Under the pieces are notes generated by a model that searched no databases, was not told the origin of the DNA, and saw only the letters and a program-made list of their open reading frames with translations. Source: a virus. From it: 36,331 nt of DNA. The stretch is taken from positions 1 through 36,331 of the IMG/VR virus record IMGVR_UViG_3300033049_000058; one strand, given 5' to 3'. This document shows, piece by piece, positions 13,445 to 22,252 of this stretch. The stretch's first letter is position 1, and every line of letters starts with the position of its first letter. Position numbers and translations under genes: made by a program.

Positions 13445-13972
13445 ATGGTCACTAAAGCAGACCCAATCACTGGCAAACGTCAGAAGACCGGCGGTAGATT
13501 ACCCGGCCAGAAGAACCGTCACAACCGTATAAGCAAAGAGGTAAAGGAATTGATCCTAGACCGTGAGTACTTACGCATTGAGCAATTCCTCGATAAGAAT
13601 ATGACACCCCTCACTTATCTCTTCAACGTATTCAACGATACCCGTAGGCATACAGATGATCGTATTAAAGCAGCAATAGCCTCACTTCCGTACGTTCATG
13701 GTAAGAAACCCGCGCAAATGGAATTGAGTGGCCGAGATGGTAAGGATCTTAACCTCGGCAATGATAGAGCGCTACGTACGCTGGATGGGCTGCTATTCGA
13801 CGCTATTAAGCAGATTGATGCGGATGATGAGTTAAGCAACGCAGAGGATAGCAACGTCTTACACGATAAGTTCGAAGCGGATAGCAGCATAACAACTGAG
13901 TACGCAGAGATTACAGAGACGGATACACAGAGAGCAGAGGCAGTACTACAGCAGGTAAAAGATAGCAAATAA
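13445..13972 (+). CDS. terS: Probable terminase small subunit
   Basis: The 175-aa protein has a basic N-terminus (KRQKTGGRLPGQKNRHNRIS), then LDKNMTPLTYLFNVFNDTR and DDRIKAAIASLPYVHGK. The order GR-G--N...TPL-Y-L-V-ND...R--AA--A-PYVH is found in small proteins encoded just before large terminases of HK97-type phages. The acidic C-terminal half (100-175) probably contacts the large subunit. The RBS is AGGAGAG. The gene lies directly after the iterons. The assignment rests on context and this pattern. Confidence 0.65.
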   Translation: MVTKADPITGKRQKTGGRLPGQKNRHNRISKEVKELILDREYLRIEQFLDKNMTPLTYLFNVFNDTRRHTDDRIKAAIASLPYVHGKKPAQMELSGRDGKDLNLGNDRALRTLDGLLFDAIKQIDADDELSNAEDSNVLHDKFEADSSITTEYAEITETDTQRAEAVLQQVKDSK

Positions 13973-13975
13973 CCT

Positions 13976-14134
13976 ATGACTACAGACCATCCACATAAGT
14001 CAAAGCCACTGTCAGAGACCGAGATAGCACGGTGCGACATAGCCGAGGCCGAGCCTAGCAATCCTATAACAGTACAAGCACTCGAGGCGCATATTAATTT
14101 GATAGTTCAATGGATACAAGATGAATCAGCTTAG
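13976..14134 (+). CDS. Small protein between the terminase genes (52 aa)
   Basis: The ATG lies four bases after the terS stop and the gene overlaps the large terminase start by 14 bases. The 52-aa product is acidic (SETEIARCDIAEAEPSNP) with a helical end (ALEAHINLIVQWIQDESA). No family is recognised. The tight spacing suggests translational coupling of terS, this gene and terL. The ribosome site is weak. Confidence 0.5.
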   Translation: MTTDHPHKSKPLSETEIARCDIAEAEPSNPITVQALEAHINLIVQWIQDESA

Positions 14135-15449
14135 TAAGCTAGAGGAATTACAGCTACTACCGCCGGATCAACGCAAGACATTCCTCAGTCACCTCGACAA
14201 TAACACTGCTGAAGACTTATTGTTTGACATTAAATTTAAAGGAAGGCCGAAGCAGCAATACCCAGTCGGTAATTGGGATACGTGGATGATACTTGCGGGG
14301 CGTGGGTTCGGTAAGACATTCACTGGCAGTAATACAGTCAACAACTGGGCCTTAAATGATCCAGGTTGTACTATCGCCATCGTTGTAGAGACAGCAAAGG
14401 ATATTACACGGGTACTCATAGAGGGCAATGGAGGGATACTAAAACAGAGCAATCCAAACTTCACGCCAGTCTTCATAAGCGGGGTAAAGAACTATTTTAA
14501 ATACCCGAATGGAAGCCTAGCTCTCGTATATAACGGAAGTGAGCCAGATCAATTGCGTGGCCCGGAACATCATTATGCTTGGGTAGATGAATTAGCCAAG
14601 ATGCGCTACCAGCAAGAAGTATGGGATATGCTGCTTATGGGGATGCGATTGGGTGATCATCCAAAGGTGTTAGTCACAACAACCCCAAAGCCGACAATAC
14701 TAATTAAAAGTCTATACAAAGATCCTGATACAGTCGTTACAGAGGGCAGTACTTACGAAAACAGTTCGAACCTACCTGATTCATACTTGGCGCAGCTCAA
14801 GAAGAAATATGATGGTACGAGACTGGGTCAACAAGAGCTATACGCAAAGATACTTGACGACAATCCAAATGCCTTATTTAAATCGGCGGATATAGAGTTA
14901 ACTCGTATTACAGCAAGCAGTAGACAACGCAAACTGTTAATTGAGAGTCTCGATAGGGTAGTCGTAGCAGTTGATCCGGCTGTAAGTGCTAACGAAAACA
15001 GTGATGAGACTGGCATTATAGTAGCAGGAAGGAAGGGTGACAATGGATACATCATAGCAGATGGGTCATTGAAGGGCACGCCGAACGAATGGGCCGCTGC
15101 TGCCGTTCACTTATACAAGCTAAACACCGCCGACAGGATAGTAGCAGAGAAGAACCAAGGGGGATTGATGGTAGAGTCAACCATCCGCACTGTAGATAAA
15201 TTCCTACCCATCACCCTCATACACGCTTCCAAAGGCAAAGCATCACGAGCAGAACCCATAGCGGCCCTATACGAGCAGCACCGTGTCCACCACGTTGGAT
15301 TATTCGTTGACCTTGAGGAACAGATGGTTTCGTTCGATCCATCACTCGGCAATAAACAAAAGTCACCAGACAGACTCGACGCACTCGTATACGCATTGGC
15401 AGAGTTGTTTGAAAACGATAAGGAAGAGGCCTTCATATGGGCTATGTAA
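14121..15449 (+). CDS. terL: Terminase large subunit
   Basis: The 442-aa packaging motor has an ATPase domain with Walker A AGRGFGKT (59-66), Walker B YAWVDE (152-157) and coupling motif VTTTPKP (185-191). The RNase-H-like nuclease follows: VAVDPAVS with D285, E343 in VAEKNQGG, and D417/D420 in PDRLDALVYAL. The length and motif spelling fit the Terminase_6/COG5323 type of HK97-like phages. All catalytic positions are present, so the gene should be functional. Its start overlaps the upstream 52-aa gene. Confidence 0.93.
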   Translation: MNQLSKLEELQLLPPDQRKTFLSHLDNNTAEDLLFDIKFKGRPKQQYPVGNWDTWMILAGRGFGKTFTGSNTVNNWALNDPGCTIAIVVETAKDITRVLIEGNGGILKQSNPNFTPVFISGVKNYFKYPNGSLALVYNGSEPDQLRGPEHHYAWVDELAKMRYQQEVWDMLLMGMRLGDHPKVLVTTTPKPTILIKSLYKDPDTVVTEGSTYENSSNLPDSYLAQLKKKYDGTRLGQQELYAKILDDNPNALFKSADIELTRITASSRQRKLLIESLDRVVVAVDPAVSANENSDETGIIVAGRKGDNGYIIADGSLKGTPNEWAAAAVHLYKLNTADRIVAEKNQGGLMVESTIRTVDKFLPITLIHASKGKASRAEPIAALYEQHRVHHVGLFVDLEEQMVSFDPSLGNKQKSPDRLDALVYALAELFENDKEEAFIWAM

Positions 15450-15458
15450 GGAATCGTA

Positions 15459-15470
15459 GTCATAAATAAC
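15459..15470 (+). promoter_or_regulatory. GTCATAAATAAC box before the portal gene
   Basis: This is one of four copies of the 12-mer GTCATAAATAMY in the genome, 30 bases before the portal ATG and 9 bases after the terL stop. It resembles the T4 late promoter element TATAAATA, and no -35 is visible. Confidence 0.45.
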
Positions 15471-15488
15471 TAAAAGGAATTAACACTT

Positions 15489-16976
15489 ATGAAATTTAAC
15501 CCATTCAATCTGTTTGGCGAGACTAAAGAAACTATTGACGCACCAGTCACATATTCACGCTTATTCGAGCAAACAACCGCCGCATGGACAAGCCGCAATT
15601 ATAATGGATTCGCGGTAGAGGGTTATAAGAAGAACGTCATCGCTCACAGATGTATTCGCGAAATAGCAGATAACCTAAGTAGCATCACCTGGGTCGTCAC
15701 TGACAAGAAAGGTGAGGCATATACAGAGCATCCGCTACTTACATTATTGAATCGCCCGAACCCGATGCAGGGCAAAGCTTCATTCTTTCGATCACTTCAT
15801 ACTTACAAACAACTTGCAGGCAATAGTTTTATATACGGCGTGGGTAATAGCAGCGGCATCCCCGGTGAGTTATACGTACTGCCACCACAAACAATGACTA
15901 TTAAACCCGGCAATCGTATGCTGCTGCCAAGTAGCTATGAATATAACCCAGGTAGCACGGTTAAGGTGTTTGACGTTGATCAGACTACTGGAATGAGTGA
16001 AATACTTCATATAAAGACAGTCAACCCACTGGATCAGTATTACGGAATGAGCCCGCTCGAAGCAGCAGCTTATAGCATTGACACTCACAATGAATCATCA
16101 GCCTGGAATATGAAGCTATTACAGAATGGCGGTCGCCCCAGTGGATTATTGAAGTTTAAGGATGGACTTACACCAGAGCAGAAAACTTTGGCGCAATCAA
16201 CACTAAAGGAACACTACAGTGGCAGCAATAACGCTGGAAACGCTCTCGTACTTGGTGGTGATGTTGACTTTACAGAGATGCAACTATCCCCAAAGGATAT
16301 GGATTATTTAAATGCTCGCAATACATCCGCACGTGATATAGCTATGGCATTCAGAATCCCCCCAGTACTATTGAATATTGGCAGTGATACAACATACGCA
16401 AATATGCAGGAAGCAAGACTTGCGTTATGGGAAGAAAACTTGGTGCCAGAGATTGAGTACTTGATAGATGAATTAAATAACTGGCTCGTGCCAAAGTTCG
16501 GCGATGACATTATATTAACCTACGATAAAGACGCAATACAGGCACTCGCTTACAGACGAAAGATTACACACGAGACAGTACAGAACGCAGACTTTTTAAC
16601 AATCAATGAGAAACGTGCTGTATGCGGATACAGCGAAGTAATTGGCGGTGATGAAGTACTGGTGCCACTAAATTTAGTGCCTCTCGGTCAAGACATTGAC
16701 GACGCTGAAGATGAGTTAGTTCAGGAACCTATTGATGAACCTACAGATGAAGGTGAAGATGAACCTACTGATGAAGATAAAGGTTTAATTACAACTTATA
16801 GCGTTGGGCCAACCAAAGTAGATGATACATCGCACTCACATAAGTTCGACGGTGACTATAAGTCTGGGTCAACACAAGATGACAGTGGTCATAGTCACAC
16901 TTATGTTATTGGCGCAAATAAGACTGGCATAACGAATGGTCACAGTCATCCAATGCCAGCAATTGATTGGCTATAA
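15489..16976 (+). CDS. Portal protein, HK97 family, with His-rich C-terminal tail
   Basis: The 495-aa protein is a Phage_portal (HK97 gp3-like) portal. Typical segments are VIAHRCIREIADNLSSI (about 50-66), HPLLTLLNRPNPMQ, LAGNSFIYG, YGMSPLEAA and ARDIAMAFRIPPVLLNIG. The core ends near residue 405. An acidic linker (DEPTDEGEDEPTDEDKG) then leads to a tail with three His clusters, TSHSHKF, GHSHTY and GHSHPM. Similar HSH motifs are known at the ends of some phage structural proteins and may bind metal. The stop overlaps the next start (TAATG). Confidence 0.93.
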   Translation: MKFNPFNLFGETKETIDAPVTYSRLFEQTTAAWTSRNYNGFAVEGYKKNVIAHRCIREIADNLSSITWVVTDKKGEAYTEHPLLTLLNRPNPMQGKASFFRSLHTYKQLAGNSFIYGVGNSSGIPGELYVLPPQTMTIKPGNRMLLPSSYEYNPGSTVKVFDVDQTTGMSEILHIKTVNPLDQYYGMSPLEAAAYSIDTHNESSAWNMKLLQNGGRPSGLLKFKDGLTPEQKTLAQSTLKEHYSGSNNAGNALVLGGDVDFTEMQLSPKDMDYLNARNTSARDIAMAFRIPPVLLNIGSDTTYANMQEARLALWEENLVPEIEYLIDELNNWLVPKFGDDIILTYDKDAIQALAYRRKITHETVQNADFLTINEKRAVCGYSEVIGGDEVLVPLNLVPLGQDIDDAEDELVQEPIDEPTDEGEDEPTDEDKGLITTYSVGPTKVDDTSHSHKFDGDYKSGSTQDDSGHSHTYVIGANKTGITNGHSHPMPAIDWL

Positions 16977-17695
16977 TGAATAATACTGCTAAACAGAGGT
17001 TACGATTACAGTACTTACAACGTTTAGGACGGTACGAACGTGGATTAAAGCAACGGGTAACGTCAGTCTTCAGAAAACAAGGAAGATCGCTACGGAATAG
17101 GTACTTGTTTACCGGCACTGTATTACACTCGGACCTTGACAAGTATTCGAGGGAGTTGCGAGTCTTATTGATGAAGTACTACAACACAGTAGGCAATGCT
17201 CTCGGGCCATCAATGGTTCATGGCATAAAAGAAGAGACACCGTTTGAAAGAGAGTTGCGGATATGGTCAATCGCAAGGGCAGCTACAGTAGTAGACGGAA
17301 TTGAAGATACTACTTGGCGAGCTATTCAAGCAGTTGTACTTCAATCGCAATCTGAAGGGCTCGGCGTAGTAGCTACAGCAAATGAAATACGCAAGCAGAC
17401 AGATATACTGTCAACCGCACGGGCAAAGACTATCGCGCGTACTGAATTACATATAGCAGCGAACGTGGCTGGTGGAATTGTAGCTAACGGCACGGGTCTA
17501 CAAATGAAAAAGACTTGGGTCTCGGCACAAGATGATAGGACACGGTCATCACATAGATCGGCAAACGGACAAACGGTTGATATAAGCGATCCGTTCATAG
17601 TCAATGGATACAGCTTAATAAACCCTGGTGATCCGAATGGCCCTGCCTCGGAAGTTATAAATTGTAGATGCACAGTTATATATACACCAACTTAA
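16976..17695 (+). CDS. Mu gpF-like head morphogenesis protein
   Basis: The start at 16976 overlaps the portal stop by one base. The 239-aa protein has a basic helical N-terminal half. The C-terminal half holds the Phage_Mu_F pattern: AKTIARTELHIAANVAGG, KKTWVSAQDDRTRSSHR, NGQTVDISDPFIVNGYSL and INPGDPNGPASEVINCRC. These minor head proteins are packed in a few copies near the portal and may enter the host with the DNA. Position after the portal fits. Confidence 0.88.
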   Translation: MNNTAKQRLRLQYLQRLGRYERGLKQRVTSVFRKQGRSLRNRYLFTGTVLHSDLDKYSRELRVLLMKYYNTVGNALGPSMVHGIKEETPFERELRIWSIARAATVVDGIEDTTWRAIQAVVLQSQSEGLGVVATANEIRKQTDILSTARAKTIARTELHIAANVAGGIVANGTGLQMKKTWVSAQDDRTRSSHRSANGQTVDISDPFIVNGYSLINPGDPNGPASEVINCRCTVIYTPT

Positions 17696-17704
17696 GGAAA
17701 TAAT

Positions 17705-18307
17705 ATGAATGAAATGGACATAAGCAGCATCTTTAGCATTAACGGGATTCCAGCAACTGGCCTGTCACCAGTTATTCGTATTACGGAGATTGATAGTGGT
17801 GTCACCACATTAACTGTTAATGACGCAGCTATGACCGAGATTGGGGATGGGTTTTACACATTTAACTTCGACCAAGCACAAGGATATGAATCAACGAAGA
17901 ATTATTTAGTTCGTGTTGATGGTGGAAATACATTAACGGATCGCTACCAAGCTCAAGAGATTAACCCTATTGAGTCAACAATCATTAATGGTGTACTTGA
18001 TGAGCCATTAAATCAACATCAGACAAATGGAAGTGTTGGTGCCTCGTTAGCCGATACATTAGCAAATACAGCAGGGTTATTAATTGATGTTGCAGATGTT
18101 GATGCCATCGTTCAGTTAACACTCAAGTACAACACCAACAGAACCAAGATTGACAACAGTGCCAAGACGTTAACAGTATACGATGATGATTGCGTCACAC
18201 CATTGCGAGTGTTTGCGCTATTTGACGCAAGCAATAGCCCATCAACACAATCAATATTTGAACGCAAACCAACAGTAGCTAGTGATGGCAAGGCGGTTTG
18301 TGGATAA
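17705..18307 (+). CDS. Virion structural protein with beta N-terminus, probable decoration or adaptor
   Basis: The ATG follows TTAAGGAAATAAT. In the 200-aa product, residues 1-85 look like an Ig-like beta domain (VIRITEIDSGVTTLTV, DGFYTFNFDQAQGYESTKNY). Residues 120-180 contain VQLTLKYNTNRTKIDNSAK and LTVYDDDCVTPLRVFALFD. This Y--NRT-ID---LTVYDDD motif recurs in phage virion proteins that precede fibre-like proteins. Between portal genes and protease it is probably part of a head decoration set with the next three genes. Confidence 0.55.
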   Translation: MNEMDISSIFSINGIPATGLSPVIRITEIDSGVTTLTVNDAAMTEIGDGFYTFNFDQAQGYESTKNYLVRVDGGNTLTDRYQAQEINPIESTIINGVLDEPLNQHQTNGSVGASLADTLANTAGLLIDVADVDAIVQLTLKYNTNRTKIDNSAKTLTVYDDDCVTPLRVFALFDASNSPSTQSIFERKPTVASDGKAVCG

Positions 18308-18310
18308 CTT

Positions 18311-18550
18311 ATGAATATATTAACAAAGCCAATATCCAGCACAGAAATAACTGAGCAGTACGACAAACTTACAGATGAACAATCACCAGTGTTTTATATA
18401 GGTGAAGCGGCGATTGGATCATTACCCAGTGCCGCAGCATGGCGCATAAAGCGAATAACAGTTAGTGGCTCAATAGCAACAACGGTCTGGGCAGATAGCA
18501 CCGAATCATTTAACAAGATTTGGGACAACAGAACTGGATACACATACTAA
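18311..18550 (+). CDS. Small conserved-type virion protein (79 aa)
   Basis: The product ends FNKIWDNRTGYTY, and this (F/W)D--WDNR--LTY end is often found in small proteins next to fibre-like genes in other phages. The pattern YIGEAAIGSLPSAAAWRIKRI suggests a compact beta sandwich. It starts 4 bases after the upstream gene and its stop overlaps the next start (TAATG). Function unknown, presumably structural. Confidence 0.55.
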   Translation: MNILTKPISSTEITEQYDKLTDEQSPVFYIGEAAIGSLPSAAAWRIKRITVSGSIATTVWADSTESFNKIWDNRTGYTY

Positions 18551-20754
18551 TGACAATAACAGTAAACGAAAGAGCTGGTCTCTATCGCATTGGGCGGTTC
18601 GTAGCAGCAACAGACACTTGGTCTACAATAGCGGTTAGCAGCGCCGGAGCAAACAACTTCGACTTTTTATCGAACGCAGCAGTCGGTGACGCAGTCGGCT
18701 TTGCCTCGCGTAATGCATACAGTATTAAATATGCAGGGATTGACTTTGATATTAGCACCGCCCTCACAGCATCTACTATTGAAGGTGTTTGGGAATATGC
18801 GGTGTTTGACGCGACAGTAAACACCAATTACGGCATACGATGGGAGCCACTTGAGTATGTAGTTGATGACACAAATAAATTCCAGAATACAGGCGCAAAT
18901 ACGGTAACTTGGCTCATCCCCCAGGACTGGCACAATTACACCAACTGGTCATCAGGTCACAATGGTAGCGGTGGGTATTATGAATGGTGTGTACGGTTCA
19001 GAGTGACGGCAGTGAGTGGAATGACAGATGGTGGCACCCATTCAGGTACTCGTGCCAAAGTTATTCGTTATGGCATTTCGGTTAAGAATCAAGACTCAAC
19101 CCTCGATGATATTTACGATGGTGACCAGATCGGAACGTACGAGTTAACCAGCCGCACGGCCACCGCTGTAGATAGTGCCGCGGTGCCGAACAGGTTTTTT
19201 ATGAATGGCCGTACTGTCTCGCTATCACCCAACAGGCAAATAGCACTGGATGTTACAGCATTTACAGGATTTACAAGCGTTACAATAGCGATAGCTGGAT
19301 TGGATTTATTCGGCACCGCCCAATCAGAAAGCATTACAGTTAGCGCAGCATCATCGGTTAATTTAACGAACGATTACAGTCAGATTTATACAACAGAAGT
19401 GACCGCAGTTACAGGCAGTGGCAGTATTGACTTTGCGTTAATACAAACGTGCTGGGGATTCATTACAAAATATGGGGCGAATCAATTTACGTTCGACGTT
19501 AGTTTATATACATCAGGAACTGGCACATTAACAATTAAAAACAAACACGTATTATTTACAAAAAACACATCAATACACGTTAGATCCCCAATTGAGTACG
19601 GTGAGCTATACGGTGATAAAGGAATAAATGGAAATAGCATAATATTCGAACTTGAAGATGCTGACTACATCGGCATCAGTGTTGGATATTCTGACGCTGT
19701 CTTTTGCGACACAGTATTTAAATGCCTCAACTTAAATACAGGGATTCACATTCACGGGTTTTGGGGTGGTGGAATTGGGCAGGATGTGAGACAAGTATTA
19801 GCAGGTGTTACATTACAAGGATTCAGAAATACATCATTTACAAATAAAGTAAACATCGTAGCAGATACAAAAGTCGTTGGAACCCACAATGAAGGAAATG
19901 GGTGTATTCAACTCAACAATACTTACGTCGCAAACTCTATAGGAATACGCTCATCGTACAACCGTCCAGGAGCAACACTCCATAAACTTGATTTTACAGG
20001 CATAACTGGCCCGTGCGTACAACCATGGCAGTCGGATAGAGCTGCTGGATGGATAGAGACTTATTGTGATTGTAATTGGGGAACTAAAACCGACGCACTA
20101 AAAATACAGTTCAGGAATCAGAATATGGTCAATTTGGATGCTGTAGTGTACGAAGCTTATAGTGTTATGTTACATGCGACTGATAAGAATGGCGTTCCAG
20201 TAGCAAACGCAACCCTCACTATAACTGATGGTAATAGCAATACTGTAGGAACCTATACAAGCAATGTTGATGGATACTTCGGTGTGTATTCAGGACAACC
20301 AACTTCAGTTGTTGATGCTGATAGTATTTTTGATACGACTAAATCGTTTGCTACCGAAGAATTATGGCACGGATTAATTCATTTTACATCCGGGGAAAAT
20401 GCTGGCAATCGTCATATTATATATAAAGACCACACCGCAACAGAAATTACATTCGCACCCAGAATGGTTACACTCGCTGACACATCATCACAATATATAA
20501 TTGTACCGATTATAAATGTAAAAGAGTACGCCCATTCATCAGTTACACCAAACACATACAATTATGGTGATGTTACAGACAGCAATCCGTACACATTTAC
20601 TATCACTGCAGATGGATATGAGACTCATACAGTGACTCAAGTCGTCGACTCTGCTATTGACGCAGGCGTTAAATTGGCAAGTTCGACTGCTATTGAATTA
20701 ACTACAAGCACAATCATCCATAAGATTGATGAAGATAAAGTGATTTTATTATGA
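18550..20754 (+). CDS. Large fibre-like virion protein in the head gene block
   Basis: I use the ATG at 18550 (734 aa), which overlaps the stop of the previous gene. The sequence is Thr/Ser/Asn/Gly-rich and beta-rich, with no enzyme motif seen. The middle (about 380-540) has short hydrophobic rungs (IHIHGFWGGGIGQDVRQV, GCIQLNNTYVANSIGIR) that suggest a beta-helix. A carboxypeptidase-regulatory-like domain (NGVPVANATLTITDGNSN, about 550-580) and a second one near the C-terminus (YTFTITADGYETHTV) follow. It resembles a head fibre or whisker. It sits well away from the tail fibre genes. Confidence 0.6.
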   Translation: MTITVNERAGLYRIGRFVAATDTWSTIAVSSAGANNFDFLSNAAVGDAVGFASRNAYSIKYAGIDFDISTALTASTIEGVWEYAVFDATVNTNYGIRWEPLEYVVDDTNKFQNTGANTVTWLIPQDWHNYTNWSSGHNGSGGYYEWCVRFRVTAVSGMTDGGTHSGTRAKVIRYGISVKNQDSTLDDIYDGDQIGTYELTSRTATAVDSAAVPNRFFMNGRTVSLSPNRQIALDVTAFTGFTSVTIAIAGLDLFGTAQSESITVSAASSVNLTNDYSQIYTTEVTAVTGSGSIDFALIQTCWGFITKYGANQFTFDVSLYTSGTGTLTIKNKHVLFTKNTSIHVRSPIEYGELYGDKGINGNSIIFELEDADYIGISVGYSDAVFCDTVFKCLNLNTGIHIHGFWGGGIGQDVRQVLAGVTLQGFRNTSFTNKVNIVADTKVVGTHNEGNGCIQLNNTYVANSIGIRSSYNRPGATLHKLDFTGITGPCVQPWQSDRAAGWIETYCDCNWGTKTDALKIQFRNQNMVNLDAVVYEAYSVMLHATDKNGVPVANATLTITDGNSNTVGTYTSNVDGYFGVYSGQPTSVVDADSIFDTTKSFATEELWHGLIHFTSGENAGNRHIIYKDHTATEITFAPRMVTLADTSSQYIIVPIINVKEYAHSSVTPNTYNYGDVTDSNPYTFTITADGYETHTVTQVVDSAIDAGVKLASSTAIELTTSTIIHKIDEDKVILL

Positions 20755-21080
20755 TGACATTCGGGCTAGGTGGAAACGCGACAGAAATGATCGCCAGTAA
20801 ATTCGGACTCAATGGGTTGACTATTACAGCAGAGATACTGCCACCAATGGGTGGGGGCAGCGGCATTCCGTTTGCGCTGCCGTTAAATGATCCGATTCAG
20901 ACTGTAAGAATAACAGTTATGTACAAAGGTAAAAGCTGGGTGCGAATATTTAAATTTAGCAGATTCGGAATACAAGCGATTATAAGTATTCGGTCAATCT
21001 TCGCAACAGTTACAACAAAGTTTACAATTGCAGTTACAAAGATGCGCAAAGCGATAAATATTATGCGATTGAAGAGATAA
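20751..21080 (+). CDS. Small basic protein before the prohead protease
   Basis: The gene overlaps the large fibre-like gene (ATGA). The 109-aa product starts MMTFGLGGNATEMIASKFGL, has a Gly-rich turn (PMGGGSG), and becomes basic and hydrophobic at the C-terminus (KSWVRIFKFSRFGIQAIIS, TKMRKAINIMRLKR). Similar LGG....I...FG starts occur in small phage virion proteins downstream of fibre-like proteins. No family assigned. Confidence 0.5.
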   Translation: MMTFGLGGNATEMIASKFGLNGLTITAEILPPMGGGSGIPFALPLNDPIQTVRITVMYKGKSWVRIFKFSRFGIQAIISIRSIFATVTTKFTIAVTKMRKAINIMRLKR

Positions 21081-21085
21081 ATAAT
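21075..21085 (+). promoter_or_regulatory. ATAAATA box before the prohead protease
   Basis: AGATAAATAAT overlaps the stop of the previous gene, 24 bases before the protease ATG, and is followed by TAAAAGGAATT. Confidence 0.4.
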
Positions 21086-21099
21086 TAAAAGGAATTTAT

Positions 21100-22224
21100 A
21101 TGAGTGATCTACAAATATTATTGGACGAAGAAACTACTTTGGTCTTTGAAGTTGAGGTACAAGGTGCGTCAACTAAAAACTTAAAGTCGAGATTCATCAT
21201 TGAGACAAATGAAGGAATGGATCTATCGTTCGACGGTAAATTGGATAACACCTCGCTATCCGTGAAGATGCCCATACTTGCGTTGACACTAGAGCCAAAT
21301 ACTTACAAGTGCCGACTAGAGATGATACTCGAAGGTGAGAAGTTCAGTACACCTCTCGAGACAACAATTGATACTATCCTGCCAGTTAAAACACGGGTTG
21401 GGATTAAAGGAAACAAGGTTCACCAGAAGAAACAGGTTAAGGGTACAGTGATCGTTAAGGATGACGTGACCATAGAGGAAAGGATTCCAGCTGTTCCTGT
21501 TATAGATGAAGTAAAAGAAGTAAAAGAAGTAAAAGAAGTACTGCCAGAAACAAAAGTTAAAATCTACGATGAGAAGAATCAACTTGTAGAGATTGAAACA
21601 AAGAATCATCAGTTCGAGTTAAAGGCATTGGGCGATGATGGTACGTTTGAAGGATACGGTAGCATCTTTGGCAATGTTGACAGCTATGGTGACATAGTAG
21701 TTAAAGGCGCTTTTGAAAAGACGCTAAAAGAACGCAAGAACGTCAAGCTACTATGGCAGCACGATACACGTGAGCCAATTGGTGTATTTACAGAGATGTT
21801 TGAAGACACCACTGGGTTAGTTGTAAAAGGCCAAATTGCGATGGACGTACAGAAAGGCAAAGAGGCATACGCCCTGTTGAAGATGGGTGCCATAGATGGC
21901 CTCTCTATAGGATATAAAACTATCCGCAGCAAGATAGACAAAAAGAGCAATAGTAGATTGCTTACAGAATTAAAATTATTTGAAGTTTCAGTAGTCACCT
22001 TCCCCGCAAACGAAGTGTCGACTGTTACTGCCGTCAAGAGCGAAATGGATGCGTTAACAAGCGCAGACGAGATTGCCGTACTTGACTTTGTTAAATCACT
22101 TCAGACAAAAGATGCGCCGATTGATACTGATCACCCATCTACTGACGCCGATAAAAATAGTGACACGCCGATTGAAGACAATCACCTGTTACAGCAATTG
22201 ATGAAGGAACTTAACGCTAAATAA
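21100..22224 (+). CDS. HK97-type prohead protease with N-terminal extra domain
   Basis: The 374-aa product carries the protease in residues about 170-315: TFEGYGSIFGNVDSYGDIV, catalytic H221 in LLWQHDT, S269 in DGLSIGY, and LFEVSVVTFPAN. This is the family S78 prohead protease. Residues 1-95 form a separate beta domain (LQILLDEETTLVFEVEV, SRFIIE, YKCRLEMILEGEKF) similar to one seen in prohead-core proteins of T4-like marine phages. A linker with VKEVKEVKEV, encoded by a 9-bp repeat near 21510, joins them. The extra domain may act as an internal scaffold. The acidic tail ends LMKELNAK. Confidence 0.9.
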   Translation: MSDLQILLDEETTLVFEVEVQGASTKNLKSRFIIETNEGMDLSFDGKLDNTSLSVKMPILALTLEPNTYKCRLEMILEGEKFSTPLETTIDTILPVKTRVGIKGNKVHQKKQVKGTVIVKDDVTIEERIPAVPVIDEVKEVKEVKEVLPETKVKIYDEKNQLVEIETKNHQFELKALGDDGTFEGYGSIFGNVDSYGDIVVKGAFEKTLKERKNVKLLWQHDTREPIGVFTEMFEDTTGLVVKGQIAMDVQKGKEAYALLKMGAIDGLSIGYKTIRSKIDKKSNSRLLTELKLFEVSVVTFPANEVSTVTAVKSEMDALTSADEIAVLDFVKSLQTKDAPIDTDHPSTDADKNSDTPIEDNHLLQQLMKELNAK

Positions 22225-22252
22225 GCGTCACACTAAACATAAAGGAAATATT

